DNA from: Betaproteobacteria bacterium
GTDB lineage: Bacteria > Pseudomonadota > Gammaproteobacteria > Burkholderiales > Casimicrobiaceae
NCBI GenBank assembly: GCA_016192065.1
Contig: JACPUX010000018.1
Span: forward strand, 1-64,000
Direction of reading: 5' to 3'
Length of the DNA stretch: 64,000 nucleotides
Both the position numbers and the translations under genes were made by a program. Positions within the stretch are counted from its first letter, which is position 1; each line of letters opens with the position of its first letter. Below, piece after piece: positions 8,061-17,237 of the stretch. The notes beneath the pieces were generated by a model. It did not search any database, had not been told where the DNA came from, and worked only from the letters and a program-made list of their open reading frames with translations.

Positions 8061-8895
8061 CGCGCTCTATACGCTGGTTCTCCTGGCCGCCGTGGCGCAC
8101 GCATCGTGGAATGCGATGGTCAAGAGCAGTGGCGATCGATTGTTGATGCTGGCAGCCATTCGTGTCGTCGGCCTGCTCGCCGGCGTTGCCGTCGCCGCCA
8201 TGGTGCCGCTGCCTTCCTTGGAAAGCCTTCCCTTTCTTCTTTCGGCGGCGGCGGTTCATTATCTCTACTACGCTCTGATGCTCAAAGCCTATCGCGTGGG
8301 CGACATGAGCCAGGTCTACCCCATCGCGCGAGGCATCGCTCCCTTGCTGGTGGCGGGCCTCGGCGCCATCCTCGCCGGGGAATATTTGGGGCCGCTATCG
8401 GCACTGGCGGTGGTCGTGCTCTCCGCCGGCATCGTCTTGCTGGGCTGGTCCGGCCACACGGCCAACCGCAAGGCGGTCATGCTGGCCCTCCTCACCGGTG
8501 TTGCCATTGCGGGCTACAGCGTTCTCAGCGGTCTGGGCGTTCGCCGCGCCCAGTCTCTTCTGGGCTACATCGCCTGGCTTGAAATCGCCACGGGGCTCGG
8601 CATGGCCACTGTCGCCTGCCTGCGCAGAAGATCCGCCATAATTGAGTTTGCCCGTACGCGATGGCGCTCTAGCCTGGTTGCTGGGCTGCTCTCCGTGGGC
8701 GGCTACGCGATTGCGCTCTGGGCGATGTCGGTGCTTGCCATGGCGCCCGTGGTCGCCCTTCGCGAGACCAGCGTGGTGTTCGCCGCCCTCATCGGGGCGG
8801 TGTTCTTGCGCGAGGGCTTCGCCGACCGTCGCATTGCCGCGGCGGCAATGGTGTTGGCGGGTATCGTGATGCTTGGGCTTGGGGCTGATGCGTGA
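8050..8895 (+). CDS. EamA/DMT-family transporter
   Basis: A 281-residue ten-helix permease with two tandem EamA repeats (residues about 3-135 and 145-278). Typical features are the N-terminal AHASWNAMVK segment, the repeat-end motif LGPLSALAVVVLSAGIVLLG, and the second-repeat ending LREGFADRRIAAAAMVLAGI. The family exports or exchanges small metabolites and drugs across the inner membrane; substrate unknown. The start at 8050 overlaps the preceding membrane-protein gene by 11 bases and has a GGGGAAT site. Transcription is therefore likely shared with 7629-8060. Confidence 0.85.
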   Translation: MPHSALYTLVLLAAVAHASWNAMVKSSGDRLLMLAAIRVVGLLAGVAVAAMVPLPSLESLPFLLSAAAVHYLYYALMLKAYRVGDMSQVYPIARGIAPLLVAGLGAILAGEYLGPLSALAVVVLSAGIVLLGWSGHTANRKAVMLALLTGVAIAGYSVLSGLGVRRAQSLLGYIAWLEIATGLGMATVACLRRRSAIIEFARTRWRSSLVAGLLSVGGYAIALWAMSVLAMAPVVALRETSVVFAALIGAVFLREGFADRRIAAAAMVLAGIVMLGLGADA

Positions 8896-9102
8896 GTGTA
8901 AACCTGCTGTGCGCCAGCACCAAAGGGCAGGTACTAGTTGGTGGAAGTGTAATACGAGAAAGCAGTAGCGAACCGTCTAGCCCCCGAGTCATGCGCTGCG
9001 GATCGTGAGGCGTGCAGTGAAGCGTTTACAGCGGACACCGGCAGGCCAGCATGAAGCCGCGAAATTTTCAGTCCGGGATACCGACGACGTGCCCCAAACG
9101 GA
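8896..9102. other. Intergenic stretch, nothing recognised
   Basis: No convincing coding frame or hairpin. It sits between the EamA gene and the 3' end of the thiamine-diphosphate enzyme fragment, and together with 9355-9774 it forms a gap with no intact gene. Confidence 0.4.
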
Positions 9103-9354
9103 ATGGACGCCTGAGCTGGCGTTGGTCGCACCGGGGCCACGAGTGACGAAGCAAATCCCCGGGTGGCCGGCTAGCTTGCCGTAGGCTTCGGCCATGTTCG
9201 CGGCTCCGCCTTCCTGCCGGCAGATGACCAGACGAATCTTCTCTTGCGCGTCGCTCAAGGCATCGAGCACCGCCAAATGGCTTGCGCCGCGCACTGCGAA
9301 AATGTGATCGACGCCGTGGCCGAGAAGGTCGTCAACCAAGTCTGGCCGCCGTTT
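9103..9354 (-). pseudogene. Thiamine-diphosphate enzyme, N-terminal fragment
   Basis: About 84 residues match the N-terminal TPP-binding (PYR) domain of acetolactate-synthase-like enzymes: DLVDDLLGHGVDHIFAVRGA, then CRQEGGAANMAEAYGKLAG with the catalytic-type glutamate, then GICFVTRGPGATNASSGVH. Intact members have about 550 residues; everything after the first 140 is missing, and the frame then runs into unrelated sequence. There is no proper start with a ribosome site. This is a dead fragment, probably left by a deletion. Confidence 0.75.
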
Positions 9355-9774
9355 CGAGGGGTGAGAGCGCTCATGTTCGAGGCAAGTTTGGAAAAATTGC
9401 GCATGGTACACGCCTCGTGCGCGCTCCAACACGGAACGCGACATGGTTTTCTCGGGAGACACGAGGACAAAAGAGAAACGGGCTCGATGCCGTACGGAGG
9501 ATCTGGGTATCTTACCGCACATGGAGTAGGCGACGAAGGGCGGGGGGCAGGGGAGTACATCCGGGACCGGCGCCCTTTCCAGCGTGCGATCATCCGGTGC
9601 CCTCCCCCTGGGCAGCCATGCTCGAGTTGTCCCGGACCAAGCATTGACAAGAGCAAATCACGCGGTTCAGAATGACTCCGCAGTCCTCGCATGGCGGGGG
9701 GGTGGCGTGGCTGCGCTTGAAAATGAGAACTGAAAATCCGTCATGCCCGATCACGTGATCAAAAGGGGGGGCGT

Positions 9775-12700
9775 ATGTTTCATGCAGCAAGGCTTTCACG
9801 GTCTTTCTTTGCTCCTGCAATTGCCTGGAGGAATCGTCCCTGCGCGTCAGGAAGGATAGCCCCGCGCGTTGTCCGCGTTCCGAGCGCGGTTCAAGTGCTG
9901 CTGTTCCTGCTGTCAGCGATATCACTGTTTTTCGCCGCGAGCGCGATGGCGGCGGCTTCCTGGGCGACGATGGCCCCGCTCGGTGCAGCGCGATACCAGC
10001 ACACTGCGACTGTTCTCTTCGACGGAAGAGTGCTCGTCGCAGCGGGGCTCAACACCGCCGGCAGCGGCGCAATCGCCAGTACCGAAATCTATGATCCTGC
10101 CGCGAATACCTGGATCACGGGTGGTTCGCTTGTCACCCCCCGAGGCGGGCACACTGCGACCCGCCTGCCCAATGGCAAAGTGTTGCTCGCTGGAGGGCAG
10201 GATGGCGCCGCCTATTACGCCAGCGCAGAACTCTATGACCCCGCAAGCGACACCTGGAGCGCAACGGGCTCGATGACAACTGGGCGCCGCATGCATACGG
10301 CAACACTGCTGCCTAACGGCAAGGTGCTGGTGGCGGGAGGGTATGGCGCGGGCTATCTCGCCAGCGCAGAACTCTACGATCTTGCCACGGGCACCTGGAG
10401 CGCAGTCCCTTCAATGGCGACCGCGCGCTATCTGCACTCCGCGACACTGCTTCCCGATGGCAGGGTTCTGATAGCGGGTGGGAATAACGGCAGCGCTCTT
10501 TTGAGTGCGGAACTTTACGATCCGGTGTCGAACACATGGATCGCGGCCGGTTCGCTGACGGCCGCAAGGTATAGTCACACCGCAACGCTCTTGACCAACG
10601 GAAAGGTAGTGGCCGCAGGAGGGTATAACGGCGTTGCACTGACTAGCGCAGAAGTCTATGACCCCGCGTTGAATACCTGGGGCGCGGGCGGATCGCTCTC
10701 GGGAACGCGATCCCAACATAGCGCGACGCTGCTCGCCGACGGCAAGATTCTCGCGGTAGGAGGATCGTCCAGCAGCAGCACGGCCGATCTCTATGATCCG
10801 ACATCGAACACCTGGAGCGCGACAGCGTCTCTTGCCGAAGGCAGACGTGCCCACACGGCAATGCTTCTGGCCAACGGCAAAGTGCTGGTGGTGGGGGGGT
10901 ACGGAAGCTATGCTCTCTCCAGCGCGGAAGTCTATGATCCTACTCCAAGCACATCTTGGAGCGCGGCAGGGTCGCTATCCGCAGCTCGCGAATCGCATAC
11001 TACAACGCTGCTCCCGGGTGCCAGCGTGTTGGCCGTTGGAGGATACGGGTCGAGCTATCTTTCCAGCGCGGAAATCTATAGCCCGGCGACAGATTCCTGG
11101 GCATCGACCGGATCGCTATCAACGCCGCACTACAATCACACCGCGACGTTGCTTCCAGACGGAGAAGTCCTGGTGGCTGGGGGGAACGGTAGTGCAGCAT
11201 CATCCACAAGCGCAGAGTTGTACGACCCACTTACGGGCAGCTGGAAGACTGCACAATCGCTCCATTATGGCCGCGCACTACATACCGCAACATTGCTGCA
11301 GAACGGCAAGGTTCTTGTTGCCGGGGGGAAAGACGACTACTGGGCGGGCGCGGAAATCTACGACCCCGCGGCTGATGCCTGGGCGAATGTCGCGTCGCTC
11401 AACGTCGCGCGCATCTACCATACTGCGACTCTGCTGCCGAGTGGCAAAGTCCTGGTCGTGGGCGGCGAGGATTCCAGTTGGAACCCTATGGCAGACAGTG
11501 AGGTATACGATCCCGCTGCCAATACATGGAATACAGTTGCATCGCTTCACGCGGCCCGCTACCAACATACAGCGACCCTCTTGCCTAGCGGAAAGGTGCT
11601 GGTGGCGGGCGGCCTGGATAGCAGCAGCATCCTGAGTAGCGCAGAGATTTACGATCCAGATTCCAATACGTGGACGGTTGTGGCGTCGCTTAATATACCG
11701 CGGCTCAAGCATTCCTCCACATTGTTGCAAAGCGGAAAGGTCTTAGTCGCAGCTGGACTCGGAGTTACCTCACCTTGGGATGCCGAATTGTACGATCCAG
11801 CTACTAATAGTTGGACAATGGTGGGGGCGCTAAGTACTCCGCGCTCCCAACATACCTCTACTCTACTTGCAAATGGAAAGGTTCTAGTAACGGGGGGGAA
11901 TTTTGTAGGCGCACTTTCCAGCGCCGAACTGTTTGATCCCGGGGTAATGCCCGATGCAAGCCGCCAGCCATTGCTCTCCAGTATCGGCGCGACCGGCAAC
12001 GTGCTCAGCCCCGGAGTGGCGCCGATAGCGACCGGATCGGGTTTCCGGCCCAAACTCGAAGCGAGCGGCGGAGGAGCTTGGACGAACTCCGCCACGAATT
12101 TCCCGTTGGTGCAACTCATCCGTCTCGACAACGGGCAAACGACTTGGCTGCCGGTTGATGCGGCCAGCCCCTTCAGCGACACCGCTTTCACTTCAACAAG
12201 CACCGCACTTTCAGGCTGGCCCTACGGCCATCTGCTAGCGACGGTGTTCGTCAATGGCATCCCGAGCGCGTCAAAAGTCGCGCTCTACGCGCCGACTTAC
12301 ACCGTCACCTACAATGGCAACGGCAGCACCGGAGGTGCCGTACCCACGGACAGCAACAGCTATGTGAGCGGTGCGACGGTCACCGTGCTGGGGAACACTG
12401 GAACACTCACGCTATCGGGCTCCACCTTCGGGTCGTGGAACACCGCTTCCGATGGCAGCGGCACGAGCTACAGCAGTGGCGATACCTTCCTCATGGGCAG
12501 TGCCAACGTCACGCTCTATGCGCACTGGCTTACCAACCAGAGCATCAGCTTCACTTCTACGGCGCCTTCGAACGCCTATGTCGGCGGGCCGAACTATGTC
12601 GTTTCCGCCACTGGCGGCGGCTCGGGCAACGCGGTCACTTTCAGTATCGACGCGGCTGCCACCGGCGTATGCAGCAGCGTCGGCAGCCTGGTGACGTTCC

Positions 12701-14238
12701 TTGCCACCGGCACGTGTGTGATCAACGCCAACCAAGCAGGCAACAGCACCTACGCCGCCGCACCGCAAGCGCAGCAATCGTTCACCGTCGGGCCGGCTCC
12801 CACCGGACCGAGCGCACCGACGAGTGTAGTCGGTACAGCGGGCAATGCGCAAATCAGCGTGGCCTTCACCGGTTCATCGTCTCCGGGCACGCTAGGTGGC
12901 GGCGCGCCGGCGAGCATCGATCACTACACTGCAACCTGCGGCACGCAGAACGCGAGTGGGAGCGGTTCGCCGATCGTGGTGACTGGTCTCAGCAACGGCA
13001 CGAGCTACGCCTGCACCGTCACCGCGACCAACAACGTTCCGTTGAGCTCGGCGGCTTCGTCGCCATCGAGCGCAGTTACACCCTACACCGTTCCTGCACC
13101 GCCCAGCATCGGCACCGCCACGCCGGGCAACGCTAGCGCCAGCGTGAGTTTTGGGCCGCCGTCCAACGACGGCGGCGCCGCAATCGACAACTATCGCGCG
13201 ACCTGTAATCCGGGAGGCTTGGCAACGGTGGGAAGCGCCTCACTCATCCTGGTAACCGGGCTCAGCAACGGCACGACTTATCACTGCACCGCGGCCGCGC
13301 ACAACAGCGCGGGCTGGAGTGCGGAATCGGCAATTTCGAACCCGGTGACGCCCTCGACGACGACCAAAACGCAGCGCGCCTATGTATCGGCGAAAGTCGG
13401 CAACGACGCCAACCTCGGCGCCAACTGTTCCATCTCGGCACCGTGCCGCACTTTTGCCACGGCGGTGGGCGCAGTGAATCCGGGCGGCGAAGTGATCGCC
13501 ATTGACAGCGGCGCCTATGGAGCCGTCACGCTCGCCAACTCGGTGGCGCTCATAGGTGCGCCTGGCATGTATGCTGGCATCAGCGTGTTCTCGGGCAGTG
13601 GCATAACCATCGCGACACCAGGGGTGAGAGTCGTGCTGCGCGGGCTCACGATCAGCGGCATGGGCGGAGACTATGGCATCCGCATGACCGACGGAGCCTC
13701 GCTCGCGGTGGAGAATTGTGTTCTCAGCGGCATGGCGATTGCGGGCGTCAGCGTCACGGGCCCCGTTCCAGTTAGTGTGACCGATACCTTGGTGCGCGAT
13801 TCCTCCAGGGGCGTTCAGCTCCTCGATGGCCCCATCGCCACCATCAGTCGCAGCCGCCTGGTCGGCAGCGTCACGGCTGGCTTGCGTGCTCATAGCGAAG
13901 CTTCGTTACCTAGCAGTGCGGTGGTGTCGGAATCACTCATCGCTCAAGGCCAGGGACCGGGCATCTGGGCGACCGCTGGAGTGCCCACGGACCGTGTCAA
14001 CGTCGATGTTATACGCAGCCGCATTGAAAACCAGCAGGGCGCGATCAACAGCGATGGCATACTCCTCGACGGCATGGGCCTTGCCAGCGCCACGCTCAGC
14101 CGCAGCCGGGTGACGGGCAACGCGGGCACCGGTTTGGACATCTGCGCATCATGCACGCTCTACTCCTTGGGCAACAATGTGGTGAGCGGCAATGCGACGA
14201 ACGTCAACGGCACGATCACGCCGCTTGCGCCATGGTGA
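9775..14238 (+). CDS. Giant secreted kelch-repeat / Fn3 / beta-helix mosaic protein
   Basis: A 1487-residue exported protein. The start at 9775 has an A4G7 ribosome site; a basic leader of about 40 residues precedes the signal-peptide core (VLLFLLSAISLFF...AMAAA, about 40-62). Residues about 65-720 hold 14 kelch-type repeats with the pattern HTATLLxxGKVLVAGG and AELYDPxxNTW, enough for two beta propellers. Then come an InlB B-repeat-like module (YTVTYNGNGSTGGAVP, ending VTLYAHW, about 840-920), an Ig-like repeat, two fibronectin type III domains (about 1015-1195), and a right-handed beta-helix of pectin-lyase type (about 1200-1487). This architecture suggests a surface or extracellular carbohydrate-binding or adhesive protein. 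No catalytic residues were identified. It stands alone. Confidence 0.85.
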   Translation: MFHAARLSRSFFAPAIAWRNRPCASGRIAPRVVRVPSAVQVLLFLLSAISLFFAASAMAAASWATMAPLGAARYQHTATVLFDGRVLVAAGLNTAGSGAIASTEIYDPAANTWITGGSLVTPRGGHTATRLPNGKVLLAGGQDGAAYYASAELYDPASDTWSATGSMTTGRRMHTATLLPNGKVLVAGGYGAGYLASAELYDLATGTWSAVPSMATARYLHSATLLPDGRVLIAGGNNGSALLSAELYDPVSNTWIAAGSLTAARYSHTATLLTNGKVVAAGGYNGVALTSAEVYDPALNTWGAGGSLSGTRSQHSATLLADGKILAVGGSSSSSTADLYDPTSNTWSATASLAEGRRAHTAMLLANGKVLVVGGYGSYALSSAEVYDPTPSTSWSAAGSLSAARESHTTTLLPGASVLAVGGYGSSYLSSAEIYSPATDSWASTGSLSTPHYNHTATLLPDGEVLVAGGNGSAASSTSAELYDPLTGSWKTAQSLHYGRALHTATLLQNGKVLVAGGKDDYWAGAEIYDPAADAWANVASLNVARIYHTATLLPSGKVLVVGGEDSSWNPMADSEVYDPAANTWNTVASLHAARYQHTATLLPSGKVLVAGGLDSSSILSSAEIYDPDSNTWTVVASLNIPRLKHSSTLLQSGKVLVAAGLGVTSPWDAELYDPATNSWTMVGALSTPRSQHTSTLLANGKVLVTGGNFVGALSSAELFDPGVMPDASRQPLLSSIGATGNVLSPGVAPIATGSGFRPKLEASGGGAWTNSATNFPLVQLIRLDNGQTTWLPVDAASPFSDTAFTSTSTALSGWPYGHLLATVFVNGIPSASKVALYAPTYTVTYNGNGSTGGAVPTDSNSYVSGATVTVLGNTGTLTLSGSTFGSWNTASDGSGTSYSSGDTFLMGSANVTLYAHWLTNQSISFTSTAPSNAYVGGPNYVVSATGGGSGNAVTFSIDAAATGVCSSVGSLVTFLATGTCVINANQAGNSTYAAAPQAQQSFTVGPAPTGPSAPTSVVGTAGNAQISVAFTGSSSPGTLGGGAPASIDHYTATCGTQNASGSGSPIVVTGLSNGTSYACTVTATNNVPLSSAASSPSSAVTPYTVPAPPSIGTATPGNASASVSFGPPSNDGGAAIDNYRATCNPGGLATVGSASLILVTGLSNGTTYHCTAAAHNSAGWSAESAISNPVTPSTTTKTQRAYVSAKVGNDANLGANCSISAPCRTFATAVGAVNPGGEVIAIDSGAYGAVTLANSVALIGAPGMYAGISVFSGSGITIATPGVRVVLRGLTISGMGGDYGIRMTDGASLAVENCVLSGMAIAGVSVTGPVPVSVTDTLVRDSSRGVQLLDGPIATISRSRLVGSVTAGLRAHSEASLPSSAVVSESLIAQGQGPGIWATAGVPTDRVNVDVIRSRIENQQGAINSDGILLDGMGLASATLSRSRVTGNAGTGLDICASCTLYSLGNNVVSGNATNVNGTITPLAPW

Positions 14239-14279
14239 ATGCAACGAATCACCAGAGGACTGTCCATTGCTCGTTGCAT
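14239..14279 (+). repeat. Inverted repeat downstream of the kelch gene
   Basis: ATGCAACGA at 14239-14247 is perfectly repeated inverted as TCGTTGCAT at 14271-14279, with a 23-base loop and no T run. It may be a weak transcript-end structure, or chance. Confidence 0.25.
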
Positions 14280-14448
14280 GGCCGCTTCGAAGCGAAAGGA
14301 CCGCTCGATGAAGCCCACCGGCTCAGTTCGAATCGCAGGACGGGTAGGCCGAGGTGTTGAGATCCTACGCTTTTGCTCGAAACTGTTCCTGTCGACGGGA
14401 AAGGAGCGTAGCCTGGTGCGTGCATTGCCGAGGTGACATTGTACTCGC

Positions 14449-14510
14449 GGGCCCAAACGGGGCCTAAAAGGGTCGCGGGGCCTAAACGGGTCGGGAGTCT
14501 TATCCTGACA
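14449..14510 (+). repeat. REP-like array ahead of a decayed RAYT
   Basis: Units GCCCAAACGGGG, GCCTAAAAGGGTCGCG and GCCTAAACGGGTCG lead into the core GGGTCGGGAGTC (14488-14499) and then TTATCCTGACA. The layout equals that at 22180-22200 and 1835-1855, with a different spacer (GCCTAAAC). RAYT-like coding sequence starts immediately after. Confidence 0.65.
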
Positions 14511-14862
14511 AGGAGCGCTTCGGCATAGGCCTTTTGGCGTACTGCCTGATGTGCAACCACTAACATTTGCTGCTGTGGCCGGGCACCGATGAGCAACTTT
14601 CGGAGACGATGCGCTGGCTCACGGTCACGCACCCCCCGCGCTGGCAAGCAGCGCAACATAGCGCGGGCACAGGCCCGTTGTATCAGGGCCGGTCCAGGCC
14701 CTTTCCGGTGCGCAGCGAAGAAAATTTTCTAAGCGTCGCGCGCGACCTCGATCGCAACGCCTTGCGGGCGAAGCTAGTGCGCGCGGCGGAAAACGGACGC
14801 TGGAGTCGGGCCTGAGGCCGATCGGACGACCGCGAAACGTCGAGGAGGATGGTGGCGTCTGA
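14511..14862 (+). pseudogene. REP-associated tyrosine transposase (RAYT), decayed copy
   Basis: This is a damaged homolog of the RAYT at 22231-22920. The first 45 or so codons are gone: the REP tail runs straight into sequence aligned with the region around ERTGIRLLAYCLMPN. The catalytic HWH motif is hit by TAA (14561-14563) in place of the tryptophan codon, and the catalytic tyrosine (RYVERN) is replaced by aspartate (RDLDRN, 14744-14746). A deletion of about 208 bases joins the ENW region to the C terminus (RPIGRPR...) at a shared CGCTGG. Residues in between (TDEQLSETMRWLTVTH, RNALRAKLVRAAEN) are nearly identical. It cannot encode an active enzyme. Confidence 0.85.
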
Positions 14863-15064
14863 TCCGGCGCCATCTTGTTCTGCGCGAAGGCGTTGTGAGG
14901 GCGATGGTGCTTCCGCCGTAGGGCGCGCGGGATCTCTGTTTGCTTATCGCGCCTTCCGGCGCTCCTAGACAAAAAACCCGGAAGCGTTGATGGTTGCGTC
15001 GGCCACCTGGCGCTGTTACCTTCTCCGCAGGCGCGGCATCCGACGACTGTGACAGGAGACGACC

Positions 15065-16234
15065 ATGACCCACCACGGCGAGAAACCGGCTTCGGAAACC
15101 ATGCCCTCAAGCGATCGCGGCATGGTGATCCTGGTTGCCACGCGCAAAGGCGCTTGGCTGTATCACGGCGATGCCCGCCGCGAAAACTGGCGTGTGGACG
15201 GGCCGCATTTTTTAGGCCACGCCATCCATCATCTGGTGCTCGATCCGCGCGATCGGCGCACGCTGTTGGCGGCGGCGAAAACCGGCCACCTCGGGCCGAC
15301 GGTATTTCGCTCCACCGACTTTGGGCGCAGCTGGCAGGAGGCCGCGCGCCCGCCCGCGTTCGCGAAAGCACCAGAGGGTGGCGGGCGCGCCGTGGATCAC
15401 ACCTTCTGGCTCACGCCCGGTCACGCCCGCGAGCCGGACACCTGGTACGCGGGAACATCGCCGCAAGGTTTGTTCCGCTCCGAAGATGGCGGCCAAACCT
15501 GGGATCCGTTCTCCCACATCAACGACGATGCGCAATACCGCGCTTGGATGGGGACAGTGCAAGACGGCACCCCGGACGGGCCGAAACTGCATTCCATCAT
15601 CGTCGACCCGCGCGATCCCGCACACCTTTATTTCGGCATGTCGGGCGGCGGTGTGCATGAATCTTTGGACGGCGGCAAAACCTTTGCGCCCTTGGTGAAA
15701 GGGCTCGAAGTGGTCGAAGGTTTCGACGTGGCTGATCCCGCCTTCCACGATCCGCATTGTTTGCGAATGTGCCCAACCGATCCGGACCGTTTATATCAAC
15801 AGAACCATTGCGGCATTTATCGGCTCGACCGACCCTCGGACACTTGGCGACGCATCGGCAAGGCCATGCCGAAAGAAGTCGGTGACATTGGTTTCCCCAT
15901 GGTGGTGCATCCGCGCAATGCCCAGGTCGCTTGGGTGTTCCCCATGGATGGGCAAAGCGTTTGGCCCCGCGTGAGCCCCGATGGCAAACCCGCGGCCTAT
16001 GTCACGCGAGACGGCGGCGAGACCTGGCAGCGTTTGGCCGCAGGTCTACCCGCCACGCAAGCCTGGTGGACGGTGAAGCGGCAGGCGATGGGCGCCGATG
16101 CCGCGGATCCCGTGGGCCTCTACTTCGGCACCACCGGCGGCGAGCTTTGGATGAGCCGCGACGAAGGCGCCCAATGGAGCTGTTTGGCGCGGCATTTGCC
16201 CGAAATCTACGCCGTGGAAGTCGCGGCAACGTAG
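15065..16234 (+). CDS. BNR/Asp-box repeat (sialidase-fold) protein
   Basis: A 389-residue beta-propeller protein with Asp-box motifs of the S-x-D-x-G-x-T-W type: STDFGRSWQE, SEDGGQTWDP, SLDGGKTFAP, TRDGGETWQR and SRDEGAQWSC. These give about five or six propeller blades. No signal peptide is visible (MTHHGEKPASETMP), so it is probably cytosolic. Sialidase catalytic residues were not identified, and an enzymatic role should not be assumed. The start at 15065 has a good GGAGAC site. Fourteen bases downstream lies a MoaD/ThiS-like gene in the same direction, which suggests that the two are expressed together; this pairing may be functionally meaningful. Confidence 0.85.
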   Translation: MTHHGEKPASETMPSSDRGMVILVATRKGAWLYHGDARRENWRVDGPHFLGHAIHHLVLDPRDRRTLLAAAKTGHLGPTVFRSTDFGRSWQEAARPPAFAKAPEGGGRAVDHTFWLTPGHAREPDTWYAGTSPQGLFRSEDGGQTWDPFSHINDDAQYRAWMGTVQDGTPDGPKLHSIIVDPRDPAHLYFGMSGGGVHESLDGGKTFAPLVKGLEVVEGFDVADPAFHDPHCLRMCPTDPDRLYQQNHCGIYRLDRPSDTWRRIGKAMPKEVGDIGFPMVVHPRNAQVAWVFPMDGQSVWPRVSPDGKPAAYVTRDGGETWQRLAAGLPATQAWWTVKRQAMGADAADPVGLYFGTTGGELWMSRDEGAQWSCLARHLPEIYAVEVAAT

Positions 16235-16247
16235 CGAGAGGGCAGCC

Positions 16248-16505
16248 ATGAAGGTGTCGATTCCGACGCCGCTTTTGTCGTATACGCAAAAGAGCGAGGT
16301 CGAGGCGAGTGGTGCTAGCCTGGCCGAGATGATGCACGATCTCGATCGCCAGTTTCCCGGCATTCGCTTTCGCACCATCGACGAACAGGATCGCCTGCGC
16401 CCGCACGTGCGCTTTTTCGTCAACGGCAAGCAGGTGTTCGACTTGACGCAGCCGCTGCGCGAAACCGACGCAGTCGCGATCGTTCAAGCCCTGAGCGGCG
16501 GCTGA
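16248..16505 (+). CDS. MoaD/ThiS-family ubiquitin-like protein
   Basis: An 85-residue beta-grasp protein ending ALSGG. A C-terminal Gly-Gly is the site that is adenylated and thiocarboxylated (sulfur carrier) or conjugated in this family. The fold signature is seen in LAEMMHDLDRQFPG, then HVRFFVNGKQVFDLTQPL, then ETDAVAIVQALSGG. Length and sequence fit the MoaD branch, yet no molybdopterin or thiamin genes are nearby. Its only neighbour is the BNR-repeat protein 14 bases upstream. It may serve a dedicated sulfur transfer, or a protein modification, rather than cofactor synthesis. Which E1-like enzyme charges it cannot be told from this window. Confidence 0.85.
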   Translation: MKVSIPTPLLSYTQKSEVEASGASLAEMMHDLDRQFPGIRFRTIDEQDRLRPHVRFFVNGKQVFDLTQPLRETDAVAIVQALSGG

Positions 16506-16661
16506 GGCGCGAACGGGTTCAGTCATCGATCGTCTCACGCCCTGCAACGCCCCGTCGTCAGTCCTACAGCGGGACCGATCGTCTGTTTGCGTCACCGCGC
16601 CCTGCATGAGGCGCCAACCAACCACAACAACCGTCGCCCAATTGGGCTTTTGCCCCACAGG

Positions 16662-17237
16662 CTAAGTCGCGGGTAGCCTGCTCGCTTCTGCTCGGCGAGC
16701 AATCTCCAGGGCGTCGCGCAGGTTGTGGCGCAACAAGGCGACAGTACCGATGAATCCGCCGATTGCCTCATCCGCACGCCTGGCGATGGCGTTTGCATCA
16801 GTAAGCCCCAGGCGGACGAGCGCATCGATATCTTCCTGATCAACCTCCGCAAAACGGGCGATCTTGCTTACCGCCAAGTCAACCGGCGACAGGACGCGCA
16901 GATCAATGAAGGCGAGTCCGAGATCGAGCGGCAGTGCATCATCCTGATAGTCCTCGTGCATCAAGGCAAAGCTGGAGTTGTAGTTGGTGTCTGGAAAAAG
17001 CACCTCGCGGCTTCCGTCTTCGAGTTGTACTTCGACAACGAGATCGTCGGGTATCATGATCCGGGCGCTGTATTCAGCATCGACATCGGTGGTCACGCGC
17101 GACCCGGTATACAGATGCACCGCCATACCGCCAGCAAGATACACACGCAAGGGTGCCCGAAGTTGCAGGTGCTCCTGGAGCTTTTCCAGGAGGTCTCGCA
17201 ACCCTCGGGCTAGCGCCGTTCCGGTATGGAATCGCAT
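16662..17237 (-). CDS. DUF6036-type nucleotidyltransferase
   Basis: A 191-residue protein with a minimal nucleotidyltransferase start: RVYLAGGMAVHLYTGSRVTTDVDAEYS (about residues 31-57), where the GG and D-x-D pattern (DVDAE) forms the metal-binding core. A later segment DLAVSKIARFAEVDQEDIDALV is typical of DUF6036/AbiEii-like proteins. Related enzymes include type IV toxin components that modify tRNA or proteins. Its start overlaps the end of the preceding small gene (17210-17560) by 28 bases, so the two are translated together. The pair resembles a two-gene toxin-antitoxin unit, but no antitoxin domain is recognised in the partner. Confidence 0.75.
   Translation of the reverse strand: MRFHTGTALARGLRDLLEKLQEHLQLRAPLRVYLAGGMAVHLYTGSRVTTDVDAEYSARIMIPDDLVVEVQLEDGSREVLFPDTNYNSSFALMHEDYQDDALPLDLGLAFIDLRVLSPVDLAVSKIARFAEVDQEDIDALVRLGLTDANAIARRADEAIGGFIGTVALLRHNLRDALEIARRAEASRLPAT

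Noticed and set aside
8930-9010. Group II intron 5' segment (AGCGAACCGT...GAGTCATGCGCTG)
   Set aside because: The similarity is vague, and neither intron domain V nor a reverse transcriptase is present.
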